Both the position numbers and the translations under genes were made by a program. This document shows positions 16,992 to 25,812 of a DNA stretch of 64,000 nucleotides, one piece after another. The DNA is from Candidatus Magasanikiibacteriota bacterium (GTDB lineage Bacteria > Patescibacteria > ABY1 > Magasanikbacterales > 2-02-FULL-50-9b), in the NCBI GenBank assembly GCA_903893485.1, contig CAITMK010000012.1, forward strand, positions 62,001 through 126,000. Direction: 5' to 3'. The first letter of the stretch is position 1. Each line of letters starts with the position of its first letter. The notes under the pieces are model-generated. The model worked only from the letters and a program-made list of their open reading frames with translations, was not told where the DNA came from and ran no database searches.

Positions 16992-19442
16992 ATGTTAATT
17001 TCCAAAGAATGGCTTTCTGAATACGTCGCATTGCCCGCCGAAATTTCCGCGGCAGAATTAGCATTTCGATTTTCTTTGGCCACTGCCGAAATCGAAGGTG
17101 TGGTTGATGCGGGTGCTGCATTTGAAAATATTGTTGTCGGCGTTATCGAATCCGTTGGCCCGCATCCAGGCGCTGATAAATTACGCATTTGCAAAGTTGA
17201 TGTTGGCATGGATACGCCGGTACAAATTGTATGCGGCGGATCAAATTTGGTGCCGGAACAAAAAGTTGTTGTCGCGCTTCCGGGCGCACGCGTGCGCTGG
17301 CACGGGGAAGGTAATTTAGTCACACTCGAAAAAACAAAAATTCGCGGCGAGGAAAGTATCGGTATGATTTGTGGCGCAGATGAAGTCGGTCTCTCGTCAG
17401 AATTTCCATCCAGCGGCGAAAAAGAAATTGTCGATTGTTCATCATGGAACGTGCCAGCGGGTACGCCACTTGCCGAAGCGCTTGGCCGCACCGGTGTGGT
17501 TTTTGAAATCGATAATAAATCACTTTCAAACCGCCCAGATTTATGGGGCCATATTGGTGTTGCGCGCGAATTTGCTGCACTGCTTAAAACCTTTACCATG
17601 TTACCGCAGCCTCCAGTACTTGCGGCGGGCGATTCAATTTATTTAGACGTGACTGTTGCAGATTCGGTGCGCGTACCACGATATACCGCAGCGGTAGTAA
17701 CCGGTGTTGCCGCGCTTCCGGCAGCAGATTTTATTCAAAAACGTTTGACCGCTTGTGGCGTCGCCTGCGTGAATGCTATTGTTGATACACTGAATTACGT
17801 CATGCTCGAAACCGGTCAACCTATGCACGCATTTGATTACGACAACGTAAAAAATGCGGATGGATCAGTAACGCTCGAGGTTCGCCCGCATGGCAGCGAC
17901 GGAAAATTCACGACATTTGCAGGCACACAAATTGCGCCGGCAGCAGATGCGCTCATGATTACAAATCCTGCGGGGCCGCTTGTGGTTGCGGGTATTATTG
18001 GTGGCGCCGCATCGGGCGTGAATGCACAAACGCACACCGTTGTTTTGGAATCCGCTGTTTTTAATGCGCAGCAAATTCGTCGCACTTCAAATGCGCTTGG
18101 TATTCGTACCGAAAGTTCAACGCGTTTTGAAAAGGGATTAGATCCAGCAGGCGCATCATTTGCATTGGCACGCGCCATTGAATTACTCCAAAAACAATTT
18201 CCAAATTTGCAGGTCGCAAGTAATTTAGTTGATTTGCAAACAACGGCTGCTCACGAACGTGTACTCAGTGTTTCAGAAGAGTATATTCACAACATGCTTG
18301 GTATTTCATTACCAACAGAAGTCGTGCTGCACATTTTAAATAGTTTAGGTTTTGGTGTGGCACACGAAGGCACGGCATATATTATTACCGTGCCAAGTTT
18401 CCGTGCGAAAGATATTGTGGGGCCTGAAGATATTGTAGAGGAATTGGTGCGCCTCTATGGTTATGAGCATATTCCGGCTCGCTTGCCGCATATCACGGGT
18501 CGCGTAATCGAACCAAATGGCGCGGATATTTTGGGCAAAAAAATAAAATTGCATACCGCACTTGCATCGCGTTTTCACGAAATAAATTGTTACGCATTTA
18601 TTCGCGGTGAGTCTGCAGCGGCGCTTGGTTTGCAGTCAGAAAATTTATTGCAGCTTGCAAATCCACTTTCAACCGAACGTCCATTTATTACGCCAATGTT
18701 GAAAATTAATTTAATGGAATCAGCGAGCGCCGCGGAGCACACGCGCGATACCGTTGCACTGTTTGAAATCGCACGCGTATTTGCGCCACACACGGCCGCG
18801 CCATTTATTGGCGGCGAAGTTGCAAAATCGATTCCGATGCAGCCACTGCACGCGGGATTTATTTTTGCTGATCGCGCGCAGAAAAATTCTTTCGGCGTTT
18901 TGCGCGATGTAATTTTTGCAGCCGCGCACAGTGCTGGCTATACACTTACGCTGCGCACACCGGACGCACCATATAACTGGCACAAAAAACAGGTAAGCGC
19001 GAATATTTTTTGTGGTACCCAGCATGTTGGATCCATTGGTGCTGCAAATAGCCGCACGGCGCGCGCTTTTGGATTCGTCTACGAAACAATTGTTGCTGAA
19101 ATTGATTTGGAATTATTAGCGGCATGTCCTGCTACGCCACGCGTTTTGGCCGAAGTAAATAATTTCCCCATGTCAGTTCGTGATATTGCATGTGTCGTAG
19201 ATGAAAAAATAAAATATGAACAACTTGCCGCAGCTGCACGCACTGCCGCGCCAGAAGTTGTATTAGTTGAAGCAGTAGATTTATATCGCAGCGCTACAAC
19301 GGTTGGTGAAAATAAAAAAAGTATCGCCATTCGCGTGGGATACCAAAGTGAAACGCACACACTTACGAGTGAAGAAATCGAAACCGCTCATGCAAAAGTT
19401 TTGGGAGCGCTGCAAACAAATGTTCAGGCGCAGATTCGATAA
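16992..19442 (+). CDS. pheT: Phenylalanyl-tRNA synthetase beta subunit
   Basis: The 816-residue subunit has the usual order. First is an N-terminal tRNA-binding (EMAP-like) domain with GVIESVGPHPGADKLRICKVDVG (residues 45-70). B3/B4 editing domains follow (around GQPMHAFDYD), then B5 (around IVGPEDIVEELVRLYGYEHIPARLP), the pseudo-catalytic core, and a C-terminal ferredoxin-like anticodon-binding domain. ATG 16992 is taken as start because it follows the pheS stop by one base; the in-frame ATG at 16977 lies inside pheS. Its stop directly abuts the stop of the convergent next gene. Confidence 0.97.
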   Translation: MLISKEWLSEYVALPAEISAAELAFRFSLATAEIEGVVDAGAAFENIVVGVIESVGPHPGADKLRICKVDVGMDTPVQIVCGGSNLVPEQKVVVALPGARVRWHGEGNLVTLEKTKIRGEESIGMICGADEVGLSSEFPSSGEKEIVDCSSWNVPAGTPLAEALGRTGVVFEIDNKSLSNRPDLWGHIGVAREFAALLKTFTMLPQPPVLAAGDSIYLDVTVADSVRVPRYTAAVVTGVAALPAADFIQKRLTACGVACVNAIVDTLNYVMLETGQPMHAFDYDNVKNADGSVTLEVRPHGSDGKFTTFAGTQIAPAADALMITNPAGPLVVAGIIGGAASGVNAQTHTVVLESAVFNAQQIRRTSNALGIRTESSTRFEKGLDPAGASFALARAIELLQKQFPNLQVASNLVDLQTTAAHERVLSVSEEYIHNMLGISLPTEVVLHILNSLGFGVAHEGTAYIITVPSFRAKDIVGPEDIVEELVRLYGYEHIPARLPHITGRVIEPNGADILGKKIKLHTALASRFHEINCYAFIRGESAAALGLQSENLLQLANPLSTERPFITPMLKINLMESASAAEHTRDTVALFEIARVFAPHTAAPFIGGEVAKSIPMQPLHAGFIFADRAQKNSFGVLRDVIFAAAHSAGYTLTLRTPDAPYNWHKKQVSANIFCGTQHVGSIGAANSRTARAFGFVYETIVAEIDLELLAACPATPRVLAEVNNFPMSVRDIACVVDEKIKYEQLAAAARTAAPEVVLVEAVDLYRSATTVGENKKSIAIRVGYQSETHTLTSEEIETAHAKVLGALQTNVQAQIR

Positions 19443-20585
19443 TTATCCGCGCATTCTTGCACGCAAAACATTTGTAACTTTTTGTACCGCGTCGCCAAGT
19501 GAATAGCCGGGCATTGGAGAAACCATGCGGCTCGCGCTGCCACTGCCACCTGAAAAACCAGATGAAAGCCCTGCTGCATTGTAGGGCTTTTGAGTATCAA
19601 TCAAAACACGCACCTCATGTGGCGCAACAGGCGATTCATAAACCAACGCAAAAACTTTGGCATGAGGCGCAGTAGAAATTAATTCTTCAACCAGCGCATC
19701 CATCGCGTGCTCACCGGCGCCGGCGCGCGCAAAATCTTCACGTGTCAAAGTACTCCACAGTAAAGGCTGTTGTGGGTCGGATTGTAAATTCGTGAGCGCG
19801 GCACCCCATAATTTTAATGTTGCAACGCTGCGCTGACGATATAGTGCATGTACAATTTTTTCACGATCAGCGCCGGAGCCAATAAGCGCGCTTGCAGTTT
19901 GTAAAGTCCGCGCATTTACATTTGCTGTTTTAAAACTTTGTGTTGCCGCGATCATGCCGGTTAAAAGTAAATTTGCAATTGGGCCGGTCATAGTTGCGCC
20001 CGCTTCGGTCAAAAAATCATTAACCACTTCACATACACTGGTGGCGGTGATGCGCACATAATTTACATGCCCAAAAAATTCATGGGCCGGATCAGAGTTG
20101 ATTGCTAAAATTGGCGCAGTATTAAAAAGTGCCGTGTTGCCCATGTACACACTACCAAGCGATGCCAAATCCGGTGCGCCAACTGCAATAATTGCATCAT
20201 AGCGGAATGCCGACGAAATGGTAGTAAGACCAGCCGGATCAATCACCCCATGCTGCGGCGTTACATATACGGTGAGCTGGCCGTTGTGATATTCGTGGCG
20301 CACGTGGCCTAAATTTTCCTCGCCAAGGGGCAGGGAAATCATGAATTCGTGCAAATTGCCGATTGCGCCTTTGACACTGGCGATTTCAGGCAAAAAGCTA
20401 AGATTCTCTGGGGCACTAAAGCTGGTGCTGACCACATCTACCGTTTTGCCCAGTTGCTTAATGTAGGCACCAACCGCCAAAGCAGCAGAAATCTGGTCAA
20501 CCGTGGGATTTTTTCGGGTCACCACAAGCACCGCATGGGCGGCGTCGATTTGCTGCTTTAATTGCTCGTGGGGCAGAAGGGCCAT
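19443..20585 (-). CDS. DHH-like phosphoesterase-fold protein with altered active site
   Basis: The 380-residue product has the layout of the DHH/DHHA1 family (RecJ/NrnA-like). It opens with a segment equivalent to the H-x-NPDGDAxGSALAL motif, here KNPTVDQISAALAVG. A DAIIAVGAPD strand follows, and INSDPAHEFFGHVNYV stands where IDHHxxNxxFG is expected. A C-terminal Gly-rich DHHA1-like GFSGGSGSASRM region closes the protein. The DHH triad is absent and the first metal-binding Asp/His are replaced, so nuclease activity looks unlikely unless chemistry differs. It may be a nucleotide-binding or regulatory homologue. Convergent with pheT, with no spacer between the two stops. Confidence 0.7.
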   Translation of the reverse strand: MALLPHEQLKQQIDAAHAVLVVTRKNPTVDQISAALAVGAYIKQLGKTVDVVSTSFSAPENLSFLPEIASVKGAIGNLHEFMISLPLGEENLGHVRHEYHNGQLTVYVTPQHGVIDPAGLTTISSAFRYDAIIAVGAPDLASLGSVYMGNTALFNTAPILAINSDPAHEFFGHVNYVRITATSVCEVVNDFLTEAGATMTGPIANLLLTGMIAATQSFKTANVNARTLQTASALIGSGADREKIVHALYRQRSVATLKLWGAALTNLQSDPQQPLLWSTLTREDFARAGAGEHAMDALVEELISTAPHAKVFALVYESPVAPHEVRVLIDTQKPYNAAGLSSGFSGGSGSASRMVSPMPGYSLGDAVQKVTNVLRARMRG

Positions 20586-20635
20586 AATTTGGGTGATAGA
20601 GCATCTTACCGAAATCGCTTAGATTGGTCAAGGGA

Positions 20636-20664
20636 TTGACAAAATGAGCAAAAATCGATACAGT
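20636..20664 (+). promoter_or_regulatory. Promoter of the 20743 lipoprotein gene
   Basis: TTGACA, 17 bp, TACAGT. It leaves a leader of about 72 nt before the start. Confidence 0.75.
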
Positions 20665-20742
20665 TCCGGCCGTCAGAGCAGTTAACTCGGGAGGCGAGCT
20701 GCAAAAAACCAGTATTGAACGAAAACCTTGGAGGAAAGAGAC

Positions 20743-21465
20743 ATGCGAACCCTAATCTGTGTGAGTTTGGTGTTTTTGGCAGCCGCGTGCGGCAACAAGC
20801 AAGGGGCCGGCGACCAGCAGGTGGACGCGGGCGACCCCTGGAAAGCGGCGGGTGTCGAAAATGTCCACGCGTGCGTTTGTAAGGATACCAAGTTACCGGC
20901 CGAACCGACCATGACCGCGGAAGAAATCGCCAAAGAGAGCGCGGCGAAAGAAAAGGTGGTGCGGATCGAGCAACTCAAGCACGACGCAATCGTGAACGGC
21001 GCAGAAGAAGTTCGCAGTCAGAAGTTGGCCTACTGCGGCTTCGCGGTGCGGAATGACATGGAGCTGTTTTGGGACAAGGATTTGAAATATCGCGTCGAAG
21101 ACATTTCCTGTGATACGAACGACGCGCTCTTGGCGGTGCTCGAAAGTCCGGATGATGGGCCGCATGTGTTGCTTGTGCAGAGCGGCAAGTTCGCGCAGTA
21201 CTACAAGGTATACGCGGCGCGCGGTGATATCACCCGTGATCCGCTGGCGACGGAGTATTTCAGCGAGCGTTTGACGAAGGTGGCAAGCACAACGGAAAAG
21301 GAGGCCGAGGCTTTCAGGCTCATGATCTACTACACGCAGACGCGGGAGCTGTGCCCGGAAAGCGTTCATATCGACGTCGTTACCAAACACGAGATCCTGA
21401 AAGACCTTGGCAAAAAGGTCGAGAAGATCCGTAAGATTCTGCGCAAAACCAGTAACGTCCCGTAA
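20743..21465 (+). CDS. Orphan lipoprotein, Shine-Dalgarno-led unit
   Basis: The 240-residue product starts MRTLICVSLVFLAAAC, a lipoprotein signal with lipobox LAAAC. The mature protein has a charged helix (residues 55-90) followed by an alpha/beta region with a few scattered cysteines; I do not recognise it. GGAGG lies 8 nt before ATG 20743; an in-frame TTG at 20728 overlaps that site and is rejected. It has a consensus promoter and a terminator of its own. Codons are GC-rich (GCG, GTG, CTG, GAG), in contrast to the AT-leaning pheT and valS on either side. Confidence 0.8.
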   Translation: MRTLICVSLVFLAAACGNKQGAGDQQVDAGDPWKAAGVENVHACVCKDTKLPAEPTMTAEEIAKESAAKEKVVRIEQLKHDAIVNGAEEVRSQKLAYCGFAVRNDMELFWDKDLKYRVEDISCDTNDALLAVLESPDDGPHVLLVQSGKFAQYYKVYAARGDITRDPLATEYFSERLTKVASTTEKEAEAFRLMIYYTQTRELCPESVHIDVVTKHEILKDLGKKVEKIRKILRKTSNVP

Positions 21466-21484
21466 TCGCGCGGGGTCGTCACGT

Positions 21485-21531
21485 CCTTCAGCTGCTGCAC
21501 CCACACGGGCGCGGCGGTTGAAGGCTTTTTT
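21485..21531 (+). terminator. Terminator after the 20743 gene
   Basis: Outer stem CCTTCA/TGAAGG around a GC-rich inner region, followed by a T6 run. Confidence 0.65.
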
Positions 21532-21607
21532 ATTTCTGGCATTTTTTTGGCGCACATGTTAAATTGGCGCCAGTCCAAAGTGGACGACTGAGAGATGGGG
21601 AGGGGAA

Positions 21608-22174
21608 ATGAAAACGCTGAAGTGGTTTTTTGTGTTGTGTGTATTTGCACTTGTGGCCGTGGCGTGTGAAAAGCAGGCTGCGTCGCAAACAGCGGGATAC
21701 AACTGTGACGACTACACGGATCCCAATGAACCTCAGGTGGCAAAGCTGACGGGTAAGCTCGCGGAGCTGCTCGACGAAAGCTATCATGGGACGGTCGTAC
21801 GTCTCTCGGCCAAAGAGGTCGTTGATCTGCCAACGCCGCAGACGTGCGCGTACAGCAAATTCCAGAACATCGGCACGTACAAAGATCCGGATGGCGTTTA
21901 CCAATTCGCGGTGCTGGACGCCAACGACTGGGTGATTCCGGTGCTCACGTCGGCGGGCGCCATGTATCAGATCTTGGTTCCGGCAAATGACGGCACGCAC
22001 GATGCCTTTCGTGTTTATGTGCCAAAGATCGAGTTGGTCATGCAGCCAGAAGAAGCTGAGTGGTACAAAAATTGGCGTGAGCCAGGGAGTCCACTCAGCG
22101 ATATCTCGTTTGACTTTCGGTCCGTCAGCGCGGCGCAGTGCTCGGACTTGCACATTCCGCCGCGGGTGAAGTAG
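21608..22174 (+). CDS. Second orphan lipoprotein, Shine-Dalgarno-led unit
   Basis: The 188-residue product begins with MKTLKWFF, a hydrophobic core and lipobox VAVAC (Cys20). The mature region contains a strand-rich central part (VYQFAVLDANDWVIPVL, AMYQILVP) and no motif I can name. GGGGAGG lies 6 nt before ATG. The gene follows the 20743 lipoprotein gene in the same direction but a terminator separates them. It has its own terminator at 22226-22258. The two lipoproteins share general layout and codon style but no clear residue-level match by eye. Confidence 0.78.
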   Translation: MKTLKWFFVLCVFALVAVACEKQAASQTAGYNCDDYTDPNEPQVAKLTGKLAELLDESYHGTVVRLSAKEVVDLPTPQTCAYSKFQNIGTYKDPDGVYQFAVLDANDWVIPVLTSAGAMYQILVPANDGTHDAFRVYVPKIELVMQPEEAEWYKNWREPGSPLSDISFDFRSVSAAQCSDLHIPPRVK

Positions 22175-22225
22175 GTCAGGGATTCAAGTCAGGTCAGTTC
22201 AAGAGGCGCAAGCTTCGTGGACATG

Positions 22226-22258
22226 CCCGCCGATCAACCGATCGGGGGGTGTTTTTTT
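22226..22258 (+). terminator. Terminator after the 21608 gene
   Basis: Stem CCC-CCGATC/GATCGG-GGG with a four-base loop, then a T7 run. Confidence 0.8.
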
Positions 22259-22290
22259 ATTTGGAGATTCGCAGAGTTTTATTTTTATTT

Positions 22291-22433
22291 AATGCTTTCT
22301 CTGGTTTGTTGAGGAGCATCCGCAGGCGAGCCAGCACGGTTTTTTGGCGATGCCAAAAATGGCTCGCCGAGGTCGAGCGCAAAAGTGCGCTGGCACTTTT
22401 GACGCGTCTCCGAGACAAGCTAGAGAAAGCATT
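22291..22433. repeat. Large nested palindrome upstream of valS
   Basis: Arms AATGCTTTCTCT (22291-22302) and AGAGAAAGCATT (22422-22433) are perfect reverse complements, extended inward by GTTTGT/ACAAGC. Inside lie two further hairpins: GGCGAGCCA/TGGCTCGCC (22325-22368, with an inner TTTTTGGC/GCCAAAAA stem) and CAAAAGTGC/GCACTTTTG (22380-22401). No coding frame with support is present. It ends where the valS -35 begins. It could be a palindromic mobile repeat or a regulatory RNA; I cannot tell which. Confidence 0.8.
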
Positions 22434-22460
22434 GCATTTAATAATAAAATTCGCTAAAGT
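22432..22460 (+). promoter_or_regulatory. valS promoter
   Basis: TTGCAT (22432-22437), 17 bp, TAAAGT (22455-22460), with 22 nt to ATG. The -35 overlaps the right arm of the palindrome. Confidence 0.6.
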
Positions 22461-22482
22461 ACATCTACTAACTTCAGCTGAT

Positions 22483-25400
22483 ATGTCAGAAATGCCAAAG
22501 GCCTACGAGCCACAACAATTTGAAGATTCAATTTACGCCCGCTGGGAAGAATCCGGCGCGTTTATTCCAGAAAATTTGCCTGATTTTGCAACGCGCAAAC
22601 CGTACACCATTATGCTGCCGCCGCCAAACGCAACGGGCACACTGCATGTGGGGCATTCAACCATGTTGGCCGTGCAAGACGCGCTGATTCGGTTTAATCG
22701 CATGAATGGCAAGCGCGCACTGTGGCTTCCGGGTACGGACCACGCGGCTTTGGCGACTCAAAATAAAGTTGAAAAAGATTTATTTAAAAACGAAAAAATA
22801 ACGCGTCATGATTTAGGTCGCGAAGAATTGCTGAAGCGTATTGATGTGTTCGTAGAAAAAAATCGTGACCGCATGACATTTCAAATGCGCAAAATGGGTT
22901 CGTCTCTCGATTGGTCGCGTGAAGCATTTACACTCGATGAGCCTCGTTCACGCGCGGTGCGTTTGGTGTTCAAACAAATGTTTGATGATAAATTAATTTA
23001 TCGTGGCAATCGCGTGATTAACTGGTGTTCACGCTGCGCCTCAACGTTGTCGGATGACGAGCTCGGAACCAAAACGCGCAAAGCAGTTTTGTATTCTTTC
23101 AAGTACGCCAAAGATTTTCCAATCACGATTGCATCAACGCAGCCAGAAACCAAATTGGGTGATACTGGTGTTGCGGTGTATCCGGGCGACGCACGCTACG
23201 AAGCACTTGTTGGAAAAACAATTGATGTGGATTTCGGCGGGCAGGGTGGATCGAAATTAAAAATTCAGATCATTGCAGATCACGGTGTTGAAAAAGATTT
23301 TGGCACGGGCGCGCTTGGTGTAACACCGGCGCACAGCATGGTGGATTACGCACTCGCGATGAATCATAATTTGCCACTTGTACAAATTATTGGCGAGGAC
23401 GGCCTTATGACAGCTGCTGCTGGCAGCGCATACGAAGGACTCACGATTGCAGAGGCTCGTGAGAAAGTGGTGGCATGGCTGCGCGCAGAAAACTTAATTG
23501 AAAAAGAAGAAGAGATTGAACAAAATGTTCCAATCTGTGAACGATGCGAAACAGAAATAACACCGCTGCCAAAATTGCAGTGGTTTGTAAGCGTGGAAAA
23601 CAAATTTGCATTTCGCGAATCAACGCGTGCGCCAGTTGCAGGCATTGCTGCAGGCTCACAAATCTCGCTCAAGGATTCAATGCGCCACGTTGTTGAAACA
23701 AAACAAATTAAAATTGTTCCAGAGCGTTTCGAAAAAACATATTTTCATTGGATCAATAATTTGCGCGATTGGTGCATCTCTCGTCAGTTGTGGTACGGGC
23801 ATCGCATTCCTGTGTGGTATTGCGCCGCGCCAAAAACAGAAAAATGTGCCGAAGCAGTTTGTTCCATCGAAGACATTTCAGTTTGTCAGCATTGTGGCGG
23901 CGTTGCAGAACAGGACCCAGATGTTTTGGACACCTGGTTTTCTTCGGGTATGTGGACATTCACCACACTCGGTTGGCCATACACGCGTGTAATTTTTGTG
24001 CGTCATGGTGAAGCAGAAACAAATGTTGGTGATTTTTTAAATTCCGACGCTACAAAAGAGTATCATCTTACCGAGACTGGCCGCGCGCAAGTCGTGGCAA
24101 CCGCAGAAAAATTAAAATTACAACACGTTGATGCAATTTTTGCATCGCCACTTTTGCGCACACAAGAAACTGCAAAAATAATTTCTGATGCACTCGGATT
24201 GCCCGTAACCACCGAAGAATGTATTCGTGAAGCAGGGATGGGCGAGTTTGAAGGAAAGCTTACTGCAGAATTTGAGGCAATCATGGGCGATCGCGGTAAT
24301 CCAGCAAACTGGATGCATTCGTCGCCAGGTGGCGCAGAAACATTTCAGGCGATTCGCGAAAGAACGCATGGATTTTTAGATGAACTTATTAAAACACATA
24401 CGGGTAAAACTATTGTGGTTGTTTCACATGGTGATCCAATCTGGGCAGCAGCATCGTTTGGAAAAAGTGGGGTGCTTTGGGATTCTGAGTATCCACAACG
24501 AGGTAGTTTTTACGTTCGTGAATTTGATACAACCGGTTCGCAAGTTGGCGACCTCAACACGTATCACCCAACCGATGTATTGGAAACTGGCTACGATATT
24601 ATTTTTCAATGGGTTGCGCGCATGATTTTAATGTCCACGTACGCGCTTGGCGAGGTGCCATTCAAAAACGTATATTTGCACGGCATGGTGCGTGACGAAC
24701 AGGGCCGCAAAATGTCCAAGTCGCTTGGCAATGTGTTGGATCCGCTCGATGTGATTCCAAAATATGGCACCGACGCAGTGCGCCTCGCGCTGCTCATCGG
24801 CCAGACGCCAGGCAACGACTTAAAAGTTTCCGAAGAAAAAATTGCAGGTTTCCGTAATTTCACCAACAAGCTGTGGAATATTTCGCGATTTATTTTGTCA
24901 CAAGATGCAGCGTCACATTTGGTTTTGCGCGCCGACATCGACGACGAGTTGCTCACCACCATGGACAAGTGGATTTTGTCGCGCTTAGCTGGCGTTACCA
25001 AAACGGTTACCGAATCACTGCAAACATTTGCATTTTCGCGCGCCGGCGAAGCACTGCGCGATTTCACGTGGAATGAATTGGCAGATTGGTATTTGGAAGG
25101 CGCCAAAGTTGAGGGCGAAAAAGCAGAAATTTTGCAATACATTTTGCAGAATTTGCTGAAGCTGTGGCATCCATACATGCCGTTTGTAACCGAAGCAATT
25201 TGGCAAAGCGCGTATGCATCTGGCGAAAAGGATTTTCTGATGATTGCAAAATGGCCAGACGAAACTAGCATGCCGTTGTACCCAGAAGCAGAAAAAGATT
25301 TTGCGCACGTACAAAATGTGATCGTGGCAATTCGTGCGCTGCGCACTGAGTACAAAATTGATGCAAAAGAAATAGTGCCCGTAACGATTATTACCAAATA

Positions 25401-25737
25401 CAAAAGCACGCTTGCACAAATGCAACCAGTGATCGAACGCCTTGCGCGCGCTACATTATTATTCGCCGATGCGGCACCAGCCGGCCAGCTTGCAACCGTG
25501 ATTGAAGAGGGAACAATTACGATTCCAAAACCTGAGGCTGCAAATAACTCAGACGAACGCGGCGCGCTGGAAGCGGAAAAAGAAAATGTTGCACAATACA
25601 TCGCAACGCTCGCAGCAAAATTAGCCAATGAAGATTTCTTGGCACGGGCGCCAGCGGCGGTGGTTGAAAAGGAGCAGGGCAAGTTACGCGAAGCGCGGGA
25701 AAAGCTGGCTGCGATTGAAGATCGGCTTGGCGCATAA
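22483..25737 (+). CDS. valS: Valyl-tRNA synthetase with inserted histidine-phosphatase domain
   Basis: The 1084-residue enzyme charges tRNA-Val. Landmarks are HVGH (55-58), the CP1 editing domain (about 205-345), a Cys-rich pair, DVLDTWFSSG, KMSKS (743-747), an anticodon-binding helical domain and a C-terminal coiled-coil arm. Between GWP (497-499) and YHPTDVLETGYD (from 694) about 190 residues replace a connector that is normally about ten long. They read as a complete phosphoglycerate-mutase/histidine-phosphatase domain: VRHGEAETN (His508), SPLLRTQETA (Arg559), EFEG (Glu590) and VVSHGD (His649). All expected catalytic residues are kept and the frame is unbroken. ATG 22483 (MSEMPKAYEP) is chosen as the family start; the longer open frame upstream runs through the palindrome. 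Confidence 0.95.
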   Translation: MSEMPKAYEPQQFEDSIYARWEESGAFIPENLPDFATRKPYTIMLPPPNATGTLHVGHSTMLAVQDALIRFNRMNGKRALWLPGTDHAALATQNKVEKDLFKNEKITRHDLGREELLKRIDVFVEKNRDRMTFQMRKMGSSLDWSREAFTLDEPRSRAVRLVFKQMFDDKLIYRGNRVINWCSRCASTLSDDELGTKTRKAVLYSFKYAKDFPITIASTQPETKLGDTGVAVYPGDARYEALVGKTIDVDFGGQGGSKLKIQIIADHGVEKDFGTGALGVTPAHSMVDYALAMNHNLPLVQIIGEDGLMTAAAGSAYEGLTIAEAREKVVAWLRAENLIEKEEEIEQNVPICERCETEITPLPKLQWFVSVENKFAFRESTRAPVAGIAAGSQISLKDSMRHVVETKQIKIVPERFEKTYFHWINNLRDWCISRQLWYGHRIPVWYCAAPKTEKCAEAVCSIEDISVCQHCGGVAEQDPDVLDTWFSSGMWTFTTLGWPYTRVIFVRHGEAETNVGDFLNSDATKEYHLTETGRAQVVATAEKLKLQHVDAIFASPLLRTQETAKIISDALGLPVTTEECIREAGMGEFEGKLTAEFEAIMGDRGNPANWMHSSPGGAETFQAIRERTHGFLDELIKTHTGKTIVVVSHGDPIWAAASFGKSGVLWDSEYPQRGSFYVREFDTTGSQVGDLNTYHPTDVLETGYDIIFQWVARMILMSTYALGEVPFKNVYLHGMVRDEQGRKMSKSLGNVLDPLDVIPKYGTDAVRLALLIGQTPGNDLKVSEEKIAGFRNFTNKLWNISRFILSQDAASHLVLRADIDDELLTTMDKWILSRLAGVTKTVTESLQTFAFSRAGEALRDFTWNELADWYLEGAKVEGEKAEILQYILQNLLKLWHPYMPFVTEAIWQSAYASGEKDFLMIAKWPDETSMPLYPEAEKDFAHVQNVIVAIRALRTEYKIDAKEIVPVTIITKYKSTLAQMQPVIERLARATLLFADAAPAGQLATVIEEGTITIPKPEAANNSDERGALEAEKENVAQYIATLAAKLANEDFLARAPAAVVEKEQGKLREAREKLAAIEDRLGA

Positions 25738-25743
25738 GCGGCA

Positions 25744-25795
25744 TTGACTTTTTACCAAAAATCCCGTAGGGTGGCTGAAGCGCCACCCTTTTTGG
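25744..25795 (+). promoter_or_regulatory. Promoter overlapping the valS terminator
   Basis: TTGACT (25744-25749), 17 bp, TAGGGT (25767-25772). The -10 lies in the left arm of a terminator hairpin (GGGTGGC/GCCACCC, T5; 25770-25795), so the new transcript would start inside the hairpin and escape it. Confidence 0.55.
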
Positions 25796-25812
25796 CGTAA
25801 ATGAGGTCTTTG

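Noticed and set aside
21536..21551. Sigma-54-like -24/-12 pattern (TGGCA...TGGC) before the 21608 lipoprotein gene
   Set aside because: It is partly a T-run coincidence, and Patescibacteria are not known to use sigma-54; no activator site is visible.
24606..25682. 358-codon minus-strand frame inside valS
   Set aside because: It is a composition shadow of the ValRS catalytic and anticodon domains.
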